This document shows, one piece after another, positions 10,321 through 18,091 of a stretch of 38,190 nucleotides of DNA; positions within the stretch are counted from its first letter, which is position 1, and each line of letters opens with the position of its first letter. Under the pieces are notes generated by a model. It had not been told where the DNA came from. It ran no database searches and saw nothing but the letters and a program-made list of their open reading frames with translations. Made by a program: the position numbers and the translations under genes. The stretch spans positions 1-38,190 of the forward strand of contig SXON01000079.1 in NCBI GenBank assembly GCA_005778355.1. Direction: 5' to 3'. The DNA is from Pseudomonadota bacterium (GTDB lineage: Bacteria > Myxococcota_A > UBA796 > SXON01).

Positions 10321-10334
10321 GCAATCCGGATTGC
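10321..10334. promoter_or_regulatory. 14-bp perfect palindrome, possible operator
   Basis: GCAATCCGGATTGC is its own reverse complement. It lies in the divergent gap between the giant lipoprotein gene (start 10243) and the small plus-strand gene (GTG 10354), 19 bases before that GTG, in sequence less GC-rich than its surroundings. Position and symmetry fit a dimeric repressor or activator site. No second copy was noticed in the window. Confidence 0.35.
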
Positions 10335-10353
10335 CCGCGCTGAGCTTTACACC

Positions 10354-10596
10354 GTGACGTCGCGACACACAAATTCTCCGGTACCCTCGGTCGACGCCGG
10401 GGCCGACGGCGAGTTCTACGTGCTCGCCGAACGGCCACCCTTCGTGCGCGGTTTCGTGCTGCACTGCGAGCACAAGGAGGAGGGCGGCCAGCTCGTGACC
10501 CGCTGCACCCGGGTGACGGACTTCAAGCAGGCGCGCAGCCTGGTCCCCAACTCCATCGACAAGCCGGTGGCCGTCGAGAAGCAGAAGATCGAGTAG
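10354..10596 (+). CDS. small hypothetical protein, 80 aa
   Basis: Not recognised. From GTG 10354 it gives 80 residues, polar and Lys/Glu-rich at the C-terminus, with two cysteines (in LHCEHKEE and TRCTR) and no signal peptide or membrane segment. The frame is open upstream to an ATG at 10261, but that stretch contains rare-looking codons and the palindrome at 10321-10334, so the internal GTG is preferred. From 10370 on, codon use looks like that of neighbouring genes. No clear Shine-Dalgarno sequence. It is followed after 75 bases by the protease gene on the same strand. Confidence 0.6.
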   Translation: MTSRHTNSPVPSVDAGADGEFYVLAERPPFVRGFVLHCEHKEEGGQLVTRCTRVTDFKQARSLVPNSIDKPVAVEKQKIE

Positions 10597-10671
10597 GCGG
10601 GGGTGTCCGGGGTCCGCGTGTGCCGCCTTCCGGTAATGCGCGCGTGGTGTCTCGCTCGTTAGGTTGACACG

Positions 10672-11457
10672 ATGATGCTCGCGGCGCTGCTCTTCACTCG
10701 CCTTGCCGGGGCGGAGGACTTCGTCGACCGCGTGAATCGGCTCAGGCCGTCGGTGGTGAAGCTCGAGGGCCGCGATTGGCTCGGGAACGCCAGAGGAAGC
10801 GGCACCGGCTTCTTCATCTCCGGGGATGGTCTCCTCGCGACGAACGAGCACGTGGCGGCGCTGGCGCCCGAAACCGCGATACTCGCGGACGGGACCCGTC
10901 GAGCGGTGCTCGGCGTGCTCGTCCAAGACGAGGACTCGGACCTCGCGGTGCTCCGAGTCGAAGGCGACGGCTACACACCGTTGCTGCTTGGATCTACCGA
11001 GGGAATGGCGCGAGGAGAAGGGATCGCGGTGATCGGCAGCCCGCTGGGCGTGGAGCAGGTGGTGACGGAGGGAATCGTCGCCGGACTCATGCCGCAGGGC
11101 TACCCGGACCGCCAGCACGGTGATGCCGTCGCGATGGGTCCACTGGTGCAGGTCAGCGCAGAGATTTCCCCGGGATCAAGCGGCTCGCCGGTCATCGATG
11201 GGGCTGCCCGAGTAGTCGCGGTGGTTCAGAGCGGTAGCGCTTTCGGCGGGCACATCGCGGTGGACGCGGTGCAACTCCACGCGCTCCTGGCTCGCGCGCC
11301 GGTGAGCGGTGAGTTGCAGGCCCTCAACTCGCCGACTCGGCAAGCCCTGCACGCGGGGCTCGTCGCCACGGCACTCGTCGTCCTGAGTCTCGGCTGGGCG
11401 TGGATATCAGCTCGACGAGAACGCGCGGCGCGGGGGGCAGCACGGCGGGGGCGGTGA
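10672..11457 (+). CDS. membrane-anchored trypsin-like (S1C/HtrA-family) protease without PDZ
   Basis: 261 residues. A short hydrophobic N-terminus (residues 1-14) is followed by a chymotrypsin-fold domain with the triad H60 (TNEHVA), D90 (EDSDLAVLR) and S170 (SPGSSGSPV). The order and spacing match HtrA/DegP-type serine proteases. There is no PDZ domain after it; instead a single transmembrane helix at about 230-250 (VATALVVLSLGWAWISA) is followed by an Arg-rich tail, so the catalytic domain probably faces the periplasm, tethered by its C-terminus. Likely role: envelope quality control or signalling cleavage. Convergent with the arg operon. Confidence 0.85.
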   Translation: MMLAALLFTRLAGAEDFVDRVNRLRPSVVKLEGRDWLGNARGSGTGFFISGDGLLATNEHVAALAPETAILADGTRRAVLGVLVQDEDSDLAVLRVEGDGYTPLLLGSTEGMARGEGIAVIGSPLGVEQVVTEGIVAGLMPQGYPDRQHGDAVAMGPLVQVSAEISPGSSGSPVIDGAARVVAVVQSGSAFGGHIAVDAVQLHALLARAPVSGELQALNSPTRQALHAGLVATALVVLSLGWAWISARRERAARGAARRGR

Positions 11458-11468
11458 GACGGCGGGAA

Positions 11469-11488
11469 TGACGGCTGGCCAGGCGTCA
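11469..11488. other. imperfect 20-bp palindrome between convergent genes
   Basis: TGACGGCTGGCCAGGCGTCA pairs with itself except for one mismatched position in each arm. It lies between the stops of the protease and the carbamoyltransferase gene (11458-11500). It could fold as a hairpin terminator for either side, but has no T tract, so it is only a candidate. Confidence 0.3.
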
Positions 11489-11500
11489 CGGGGGCCGAGG

Positions 11501-12544
11501 CTACAACATCCAGCTCAAAAGGACCGCCGCCTGCACCGGCTCTCGGTTGGCGGCCTGCGGGATCACGCGGGACTTCGGCCCGTCGATCACGCTGTCGCTC
11601 ACGATCACGTTGCGGCGCACCGGCAGGCAATGGAGGAAGGCGTTGGCGCCCTCCATCTGGGTGTCACCGATGGTCCACCCGCGATGCGCGGCCGCCAGGT
11701 CGGCGTGGCGGTCGTAGTCGCGCGCGCCCCAGCCCTTGCCGTACACGGCGATGGCGCCCTGAGTCGCGGCCATCTGGTCGCGCGTGACCGTCATCTTGGC
11801 GCCGGTGTCGTGGCAGAAACTCTGCGCCCGCTCCATCTCCTCGTCGTCGAGGTCGAAGCCCTCCGGGCAGGCCACGTGCAGATCGGCGCCGCCGAGGATC
11901 GCGGCACGCACGACCGACAGCGGCACGGCCTGGGGCAGGGGCTTCGGGTGCGGTGCCCAGCTCAGGCACACCTTCTTGCCGAGGTAGCTGCCGCCGCCGA
12001 GGTCGGCGAGGGTGAGCATGTCGGCGAGGCCCTGGCAGGGGTGCGCCAGCGCCGACTCCAGGTTGATGAGTGGGGCGCCGGCGTAGCGAGCGAAGGCCCG
12101 AATGACCGTCTCGTCGCGACCGCCATGCTTCGGGAACGCGCGCACCGCGAGCACATCGGCATACGACGACAACACCGGCGCCGCCTCCTTCACGTGCTCC
12201 GCCGCCATGCCGTCCATCACCGTGCCCTCGGCAAATTCCATCTTCCAGGTGTCCTGTCCGCCCACGAGGTGCACGAAGTGCGCGCCGAGGCGCCCCGCGG
12301 CCACCTCCATCGAGGTGTGGGTACGGAGCGAGGGGTCGAAGAAGAGGCCAGCGACAGCGCGCCCCTGCAAGAGACGCATGCGGCCGATCTCGAGCCGATA
12401 GGCCCGGTAGATGCGGGCCACGTCGAGCAAGGCTTGCGTGCCCTCGATGCCGGGCTCGAGCCCATCGAGGAAGCGGGTGCCGCGCCAGTACTGGCGCACC
12501 TTGCTGACGGCATCGTGGAGGCGGGTCTCGAGGGTAGGGGTCAT
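11501..12544 (-). CDS. argF': N-acylornithine carbamoyltransferase, succinyl-type by key residue
   Basis: 347 residues. Carbamoyl phosphate motif SLRTHTS (72-78), HPCQ (168-171) and HCLPVRRN (305-312). Several blocks are specific to the acetyl/succinyl-ornithine branch rather than ordinary ArgF: W100 followed by EFAEGTVMDG, VRAFP, SWAPHPKPLPQAVP and a VIPQAANRE tail, closest in style to the Bacteroides enzyme. The residue 15 after that Trp and just before Glu-His, which is Glu92 in Xanthomonas acetylornithine transcarbamylase and Pro90 in Bacteroides fragilis succinylornithine transcarbamylase, is Ala115 here. Replacing Glu92 with Ala is reported to give succinylornithine activity, so N-succinylornithine is the predicted substrate. 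ATGA overlap with argD. Confidence 0.9.
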   Translation of the reverse strand: MTPTLETRLHDAVSKVRQYWRGTRFLDGLEPGIEGTQALLDVARIYRAYRLEIGRMRLLQGRAVAGLFFDPSLRTHTSMEVAAGRLGAHFVHLVGGQDTWKMEFAEGTVMDGMAAEHVKEAAPVLSSYADVLAVRAFPKHGGRDETVIRAFARYAGAPLINLESALAHPCQGLADMLTLADLGGGSYLGKKVCLSWAPHPKPLPQAVPLSVVRAAILGGADLHVACPEGFDLDDEEMERAQSFCHDTGAKMTVTRDQMAATQGAIAVYGKGWGARDYDRHADLAAAHRGWTIGDTQMEGANAFLHCLPVRRNVIVSDSVIDGPKSRVIPQAANREPVQAAVLLSWML

Positions 12545-13710
12545 CCGAGGCTCCGGAGGTTGGCGAGGAGGGCATCGACGGCCTCGAAAGGCACGTTCAG
12601 GGGAGGCATGAGCCGCATCACGCGGGGGTCGTCGCTGCCACCGACAATGAAGCCGCGCTTGCGTAGCTCCACCACCCGGGGCTTGACAGGCGTGTCGTAA
12701 ACGAGGCCGAGGAGGCCGCCGTGACCGCGCACCTCGCCGGGGAATCCCTCGCGCACTCGGGCTTCGAGGTCGCGCGCGCGCAGCACCAGGGCCTCGGCCC
12801 GCACGATGTGCTGGGTGGCAAGGATGGCGGCGCAGGCGAGGGGACCCGCGCCGAACGTGGTGCCCTGGTCGCCGGGCTTCACGTGCGCGGCGAGGCCATC
12901 GTCCACCAGCGTGACCCCCACGGGGAAACCACCCGCGGCGCTCTTCGCCGAGGTGATCAGGTCTGCGCGGACCTCGTAGTAGTCGGCCGCGGTGTGGGCG
13001 CCGAGGCGTCCCCAGGCGGTCTGCACCTCGTCGAGGATCAAGAGCGCCCCCACGCGGTCACACTCGGCGCGCAGGCCGTGGAGGAATTCGCGGGTGGCCG
13101 TGCGCATGCCGGCGAGCGACTGGATGGGCTCGAGGATCACGGCGGCGACTTGATCGTCGAGGCGGGGCACCTCGCCCCAGGGCGCAAAGCGCGTGTGTCC
13201 GTATTCGGGCAGCGCGTAGTGGCGATACTTCTCGCTGTGTGTCACCGCCAGAGCGCCGAGCGTCCGCCCGTGGAAGCCCCCCTCGAAGGCCACCACCTCG
13301 GGGCGCCCGGTGTGATGGCGCGCCAGCTTGAGCGCCGCCGCGTTGGCCTCGGCGCCGGAGTTGGACAGGAACACGCGCGTGAGGTTGGCCGGGGCGAAGT
13401 CGACCAGCGCCTTGCACGCCGCCGCGCGCACCGGGCTGTAGACCACGTTGCTGTAGAAAACCAGTCGCTCGGCCTGCTCGGCGACAATCTTGCGCCACAG
13501 CGGATGGCTGTGTCCCACGAGACAAACCGCGTGACCGCCGTAGAAGTCCCAGTAGGCGGTGCCGTCCTGGTCCCACACCCGCGAGCCCTCGCCGCGCACC
13601 AGCGTGAGCGGGAGCTTGTCGTACGTCGCGAGTTGGTAGTCCCCCTCGGGGATACCGCTGGGAACCAGATCGTCGAGGGTGGGCTCTTCGTGCCAGGTGC
13701 GGGTGTTCAC
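12541..13710 (-). CDS. argD: N-acylornithine aminotransferase (ArgD)
   Basis: 389-residue class-III PLP aminotransferase that converts N-acylglutamate semialdehyde to N-acylornithine. Visible: SNSGAEAN (116-123), FHGRTLGAL, LDEVQTAWGR with D227 for the pyridine nitrogen, and the Schiff-base lysine K256 in SAKSAAGGFP. The family's usual GGNPLA is GAGPLA. The frame stays open far upstream into argC, but GTG 13710 is the supported start: it forms a GTGA overlap with the argC stop, has GGAG upstream, and gives normal length. Acyl-group preference (acetyl or succinyl) cannot be read from the sequence; context suggests succinyl. Confidence 0.9.
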   Translation of the reverse strand: MNTRTWHEEPTLDDLVPSGIPEGDYQLATYDKLPLTLVRGEGSRVWDQDGTAYWDFYGGHAVCLVGHSHPLWRKIVAEQAERLVFYSNVVYSPVRAAACKALVDFAPANLTRVFLSNSGAEANAAALKLARHHTGRPEVVAFEGGFHGRTLGALAVTHSEKYRHYALPEYGHTRFAPWGEVPRLDDQVAAVILEPIQSLAGMRTATREFLHGLRAECDRVGALLILDEVQTAWGRLGAHTAADYYEVRADLITSAKSAAGGFPVGVTLVDDGLAAHVKPGDQGTTFGAGPLACAAILATQHIVRAEALVLRARDLEARVREGFPGEVRGHGGLLGLVYDTPVKPRVVELRKRGFIVGGSDDPRVMRLMPPLNVPFEAVDALLANLRSLG

Positions 13711-14663
13711 GGGACAGCTCCAACATGACGCAGGCCCTCGTCGTAGGCCCAGCCCATGCAAAGGTTGAGGTTGGCCACCGCTTGGGAGCCCGCGCCGCGA
13801 CCGAGGTTGTCGATGGCGCATTGCACCACCGTCACCCCGTCGCCCTCGATCACGCCAATGTCGGCACGCGGGGTGCCCAGGACGTGGAGGATCTCGGGGG
13901 GGCGGCGCAGCACGCGCACCAGCGGGTTGCCCGCGTAGAAGGCCTCCCAGGCCGAGGCGGGGACGGCCGGGAGCACGTAGGTGACGAGGATGCCGCGGCG
14001 GAAGGGGCCCGAGGTGGGGACGAAGTCGAGCTTCATGCTGCCGAGGGCGAGCTCCACCTCCGGCACGTGCTGGTGCGAGAGCACCTTGTAGGAGCGGAGG
14101 TTCTCCGCCCGGAGCGGATGATGCGTGGTGTCGCTCGGGCTGGCTCCGCTCCCGGTGCTCCCCGTGATGCCCACCGCCGACACGCGACCGCTCATCTGTC
14201 CGCGGAGGGGCAAGAGCGCGAGCTCGAGCGCGGTGGCGAAACAACCGGGGTTCGCCACTCGTTTCTGGCCGATCATCCGCTCCATGCCGAGCTCGGGCAG
14301 CCCGTAGGGCCAGGGGCCATGCGCCCGCGCGAAGCCATAGTGCTGGGTGTGCAGCGGCTCGGGCAGGCGGTGGTCGCCGGAGAGGTCGATGACCACGGCC
14401 TCGGCGGGGAGCGAGGGGGCGAGCTTCGCGGCCTCGCCGTGGGGCATGCACAAGAAGTAGGCGTCGGCCTCGGGAGGCTCGGCGCTGATCGGGACGCGAT
14501 GGCCAGCGAACTGCGGCCAGACGTCGGGGAGCACCTTCCCCGCGTGTTTCTGCGAGGTGGCGCCCACGACCCGCACGCCGGGGTGGCTCACCAGCCAGCG
14601 CAGTGTCTCGGCGCCGGTGTACCCGGTGGCGCCGACGACCACGGCCCGCAGCGCCTCACGCAC
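13707..14663 (-). CDS. argC: N-acyl-gamma-glutamyl-phosphate reductase (ArgC)
   Basis: 318 residues from GTG 14663. Rossmann start VVVGATGYTGAET (8-20), catalytic C141 in ANPGCFAT, active-site H198 in HQHVPEVE, and the GSTGSGAS loop. Reduces N-acylglutamyl phosphate to the semialdehyde. The frame extends upstream to an ATG at 14711, but that would overlap the preceding gene by 56 bases and add an untypical leader. GTG 14663 overlaps it by 8 bases and puts the nucleotide-binding motif at the usual distance from the N-terminus. The stop is coupled to argD. Confidence 0.9.
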   Translation of the reverse strand: MREALRAVVVGATGYTGAETLRWLVSHPGVRVVGATSQKHAGKVLPDVWPQFAGHRVPISAEPPEADAYFLCMPHGEAAKLAPSLPAEAVVIDLSGDHRLPEPLHTQHYGFARAHGPWPYGLPELGMERMIGQKRVANPGCFATALELALLPLRGQMSGRVSAVGITGSTGSGASPSDTTHHPLRAENLRSYKVLSHQHVPEVELALGSMKLDFVPTSGPFRRGILVTYVLPAVPASAWEAFYAGNPLVRVLRRPPEILHVLGTPRADIGVIEGDGVTVVQCAIDNLGRGAGSQAVANLNLCMGWAYDEGLRHVGAVP

Positions 14664-15723
14664 CCGAGGTTTCCGGGCGGAGCATCCCGGCCACGTGCTC
14701 GGCGAGACCATCGCCCTGGGTGCGGGCGTTGATCGCCCGGTGCCGGAGCTGGTCTTCCACGAAGGCGCGCCCCACGGCGTTGTCGGTGGCCGGCCCGGAG
14801 ATCACAGAGATTTTCAGGCCGAGATCCTCGGTGAAGTGCCAGGCCGCACCCCAGGCGCCCACCGGGTCGTTGGCGCACATCACGTGCACCTTCGTGAGCG
14901 ACATGAGGTCGTCGGCGCGCAGGATCTGCTGGACACCGTACTCGCCCATGATGCCGTCGCCGAGCTCCACCACGATCACGTCGATGCGGGTGCCGAGCAC
15001 CGGCTCGTTGAGCGCCTTGACGAGCCCGCGCGCCACCGGCAACGACGTTTCTGGCTTGGTCGACACGATGCCGGCGTCGTTGAAGGACAGCGCCCGCACC
15101 GCGCCCACGTCTTCCATCTTCAGCGTGTCGCGACGGAGCGACACGCCCGTGAGCTTGGCGGCCCCAACCTTGAATCCGCGCCGCGTGAGCCCCCGGATGA
15201 TCTCGCAGGCGGCGTAGGTCTTGCCCGCGTTCATGCAGGTGCCCGACACCGCGACGATGGGGACGGACTCGCCGACCCGGTCGGCCGTCGGCAGCGCGTT
15301 GGTGCGGATGCTGGCCGGCACGCCGCGGCGCTCGCCGAGGTGCGGGAAGGTGAGCACTTGTCCCAGCACTTCCACCCGACAGGCGGGCCCCACGTCGGGG
15401 TTGAAACTGGTGCACTGGCCGAGCACGCCGCCGAGGTTGAGCAGGTGGATGATGTCGCCCACCGCCACCTTCTCGGGCACCACGCCGGTGTAGCCGTGGA
15501 GCGCGCGCCGCTCGCCGAGAACCCCGGCGATGATGTCGCCCTCGTTGACCGTCGCCATGCGACCGTGCACGTCTTCGATCTCGTTGTAGACCGCCTTGCG
15601 ATCGAGGGCACGCACCGCGAGGACCGAGCCCTCCTGCGCGACCACCTGCGACGAGAGCGTGACTTCGCGCGCGAGCTTGCAGTTGCGCGTGGCCGACGCG
15701 ATCTTGTTGAGGAGGACTTTCAC
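14656..15723 (-). CDS. P-loop protein of unknown function inside the arg operon (BioD/CobB or DUF1611-like fold)
   Basis: 355 residues. The first 150 look beta-rich and match nothing I recognise. A P-loop GTCMNAGKT (161-169) follows, then helix EIIRGLTRRG, strand FKVGAAKLTG and a Walker-B-like VIVVELGDGIMG (250-260). This layout is that of the SIMIBI P-loop class, which includes dethiobiotin synthetase, CobB and MobB, and of DUF1611-type proteins. It lies between argG and argC with a GTGA overlap on the argG side and an 8-base overlap with argC, so it is translated with the arginine enzymes. No GNAT-type ArgA or ArgJ is visible, and this gene fills the operon place where an acylation gene might be expected. 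A role in arginine synthesis is inferred from position only. Confidence 0.85.
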   Translation of the reverse strand: MKVLLNKIASATRNCKLAREVTLSSQVVAQEGSVLAVRALDRKAVYNEIEDVHGRMATVNEGDIIAGVLGERRALHGYTGVVPEKVAVGDIIHLLNLGGVLGQCTSFNPDVGPACRVEVLGQVLTFPHLGERRGVPASIRTNALPTADRVGESVPIVAVSGTCMNAGKTYAACEIIRGLTRRGFKVGAAKLTGVSLRRDTLKMEDVGAVRALSFNDAGIVSTKPETSLPVARGLVKALNEPVLGTRIDVIVVELGDGIMGEYGVQQILRADDLMSLTKVHVMCANDPVGAWGAAWHFTEDLGLKISVISGPATDNAVGRAFVEDQLRHRAINARTQGDGLAEHVAGMLRPETSGA

Positions 15724-16901
15724 TGGCTCGAACCTTCGCCGCGGGCCCGGGAAGCGAGCACGCCCTGGAGGCCGTACACCGCGCAGAAGCCGCGCGCGTC
15801 GGCGTTGGACCAGAGCGTGTTCTCCTCGCCGTAGCGGCCCACCTTCGCGTCGACGAGCGAGTAGGGCGACCGGACGCCGTGCACCTCAACGCGGCCTTGT
15901 TCAAGGTGCACCCGCACCTCGCCGGTGACGACGCTCTGCGTGCTGTCGAGGAAGGCCTCCATGTCGCGCATCACCGGGTCGAAGTACAGGCCCTCGTGGA
16001 GATAGGCGCCGTACATCGAGCCGAGTTGTTCCTTGTGCACCAGCTGGAGGCGGGTGAGGACCAGCTTCTCCAGCTCGCGGTGCGCGTCGATGAGGATCGC
16101 GGCGGCCGGCGCCTCGAAGGCGATGCGTCCCTTGATGCCGATGATGGTGTCGCCGAGGTGGAAGCCACGGCCCACGCCGTGGGCGGCGCCGAGCGTGTTG
16201 AGCATCTCGACCGTCGTGAGACCACCATGCACCTCGCCGCGCTCGAAGCTCAGGATGATGTCCTCGCCGCCCGGGGGCGCGAGGCTCGGCTTGCAGGTGG
16301 TGGGCCAGGCATGATCGGGCAGATATTGCCAGGGGTCGTGCGTTTCCCGGCCGCCGATGGTGACGCCCCAGAGGCCCTGGTTGATCGAGTAGTCACGACG
16401 CTCGGCGCTCATCGGGAAGCCCTCGCTCGCGAGGTAGGCGGCGCTGGTTTCCCGGCTGATGCGCTCGTCGCGGATGGGGGTGAGGATGCGCGCGCCGGGG
16501 AGGAGCGTGCGAATCGCCACGTCGAAGCGGATCTGGTCGTTGCCGGCGCCGGTGCTGCCGTGGCACACCGCGTCGGCCCCCACCTCGCGTGCCAGCTCGG
16601 CCACCACCTGCGCCTGCACCACGCGCTCGGCGCCCACGCACAGGGGGTACACGCCGCCGCGGCGCACGTTGGCCTTCACCAGCCAGGCGATGTGCTGGCG
16701 GTACACCCGCTCGCGGGCGTCCACCAGCCGGAAGTGCTGGGCGCCGAGCTCGCTGGCCCGCGTCTCGAGTCGTTCGCGCTCGGCGTCGTCGAGGCCGCCG
16801 GTGTCAACCGTGACCGCGACGACGTCGTGGCCTTCCTTCACCAGCCGGCGGAGAAGGTAGGAAGTATCGAGACCGCCGGAGAAGGCGAGCAGCACGCGCA
16901 T
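15720..16901 (-). CDS. argG: argininosuccinate synthase (ArgG)
   Basis: 393-residue ATP-dependent ligase joining citrulline and aspartate. PP-loop FSGGLDTSY (7-15), GSTGAGNDQIRFD substrate loop, SINQGLWG and TTVEMLN blocks; normal length. First gene of the argG-(P-loop)-argC-argD-argF' unit. The 47 bases before it hold GGCCC/GGGCC arms (16905-16909 and 16916-16920) with a 6-base loop, 3 bases from the ATG, and no purine-rich ribosome site, so initiation may depend on opening this hairpin. The promoter must lie in these 47 bases or within the upstream HDOD gene on the same strand. Confidence 0.94.
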   Translation of the reverse strand: MRVLLAFSGGLDTSYLLRRLVKEGHDVVAVTVDTGGLDDAERERLETRASELGAQHFRLVDARERVYRQHIAWLVKANVRRGGVYPLCVGAERVVQAQVVAELAREVGADAVCHGSTGAGNDQIRFDVAIRTLLPGARILTPIRDERISRETSAAYLASEGFPMSAERRDYSINQGLWGVTIGGRETHDPWQYLPDHAWPTTCKPSLAPPGGEDIILSFERGEVHGGLTTVEMLNTLGAAHGVGRGFHLGDTIIGIKGRIAFEAPAAAILIDAHRELEKLVLTRLQLVHKEQLGSMYGAYLHEGLYFDPVMRDMEAFLDSTQSVVTGEVRVHLEQGRVEVHGVRSPYSLVDAKVGRYGEENTLWSNADARGFCAVYGLQGVLASRARGEGSSQ

Positions 16902-16948
16902 GGGGGCCCGGGGAAGGGCCGGCGTCTAATCGAAAGGGGGGGCCGTGC

Positions 16949-18040
16949 CTACCCCGCGCGCAGACCGGCGCGCAGCCAGAGGCGAGCGCGCCCCGCGGTG
17001 GGCACCTCGTCGAGGAGGGGCGGGGTGCCACGAACGAGTCGGGTCGCGACATAGGCAACGCTCACGATGCCCACCTCGCGCTCCACGGCGGTGGGCTCGC
17101 CGAGGTGGGCCACGGCGTTCACGAGGTCGCCCGGCACACCCCAGGTGCCGAGCAAGTAGCCGGCGAGGTGATCGGCGAGGCGCTCGTCCGCGCGGGCGGG
17201 CGGGGCCTGCGCCAGCAACATGGCGAGCCGACGCGGCGCGACGAGGCCAAGCAGGAGGGGACCGAGATCGGCGAGCAGGGCGGGGGTGACAGCGTCGCCG
17301 GGCAAGTCGAGGTTGGCGGCGAGCTGTCCCGCGATGCGTGCGGCGCGGGCCGAGCGGCGCGACACCTCGGCGGCGTCGAGGCCGGCGGCGGGGGCTGCCA
17401 TGGTTGACCACTCGCCGACCTCGGCGGCGAGCACCACCCGTGACAGCGCCCGGAGCCCCAGCCGGCAGGCGGCGAGGTGGATCGAGCGGATCTCGGTCTG
17501 GCCTCGGTAGTAGGCGCTGTTCACCACGTGCAGCACCTTCGCGGCGGTGCCCGGGTCGCGTTCGATCACCCGGGCCACCGTCTCGATGGGCACGTCGTCG
17601 TCGCGAAGCAAGACCGAGAGCTGGGCTGAGGTCTGCGGCATCGCCGGGAGCGTGTCGATCGCGCCCACCAGCTTGGCGAGCTCCGGCCCATCGAGCAGCG
17701 CGCGCGCCCGTTGCAGGCCGAGCACGAGTTCGCTCACCTCGCGGGCGGTGGGCCGACGGGCGAGGAGCTGGTGGGCGGCCCGGTAAGCCGACATCGAAGG
17801 CGGGGAGCCGCTGGCCACGACGGCCACACGGGCCGTCGCCGGCCAGTTCGCGCGCACCTGGTCGAGCAGCCAGGCACCCGGGCTGGACGCGTCGATGACG
17901 AGGTCGAAGGGGTCGCGCGCGAGCCGGGCCACGCCCTCCTCGGGGGAAGTGGATCGCACCAGCTCCACGCCCGCCTCCTCGCGGAGCGCATGGACGGAGG
18001 CCGCGATCTCGGGGGCCTCTCCGACGAGGAGAACCTGCAT
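16949..18040 (-). CDS. HDOD-domain protein with degenerate receiver domain
   Basis: 363 residues. Residues 1-115 keep the shape of a response-regulator receiver: the strand MQVLLVGEAP, and DLVID with D50 at the phospho-acceptor position. The N-terminal acidic pair is only Glu and the conserved Lys is not evident, so phosphorylation is doubtful. Residues about 118-320 are an HDOD domain (TLPAMPQTSAQL, VARVIERDPGTAAKVLHVVNS), the non-catalytic relative of HD phosphohydrolases used in bacterial signalling. Starts at ATG 18040, divergent from the glycosyltransferase across 51 bases. Upstream of argG on the same strand; a functional link is unproven. Confidence 0.85.
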   Translation of the reverse strand: MQVLLVGEAPEIAASVHALREEAGVELVRSTSPEEGVARLARDPFDLVIDASSPGAWLLDQVRANWPATARVAVVASGSPPSMSAYRAAHQLLARRPTAREVSELVLGLQRARALLDGPELAKLVGAIDTLPAMPQTSAQLSVLLRDDDVPIETVARVIERDPGTAAKVLHVVNSAYYRGQTEIRSIHLAACRLGLRALSRVVLAAEVGEWSTMAAPAAGLDAAEVSRRSARAARIAGQLAANLDLPGDAVTPALLADLGPLLLGLVAPRRLAMLLAQAPPARADERLADHLAGYLLGTWGVPGDLVNAVAHLGEPTAVEREVGIVSVAYVATRLVRGTPPLLDEVPTAGRARLWLRAGLRAG

Positions 18041-18091
18041 GCTCGGAGGATCGGATCGAGGTGTGTCGCCGGTGAGGCTTATGATGCGCCG

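Noticed and set aside
10261..10353. Upstream extension of the small 80-residue protein
   Set aside because: Non-coding composition and a palindrome; GTG 10354 preferred, though not proven.
11469..11488. Strong intrinsic terminator between convergent genes
   Set aside because: The palindrome has mismatches and no T tract, so it is kept only as a candidate hairpin.
13711..14451. Upstream extension of argD to an ATG at 14451
   Set aside because: Lies wholly within argC and gives Arg/Pro-rich nonsense; GTG 13710 has coupling and a ribosome site.
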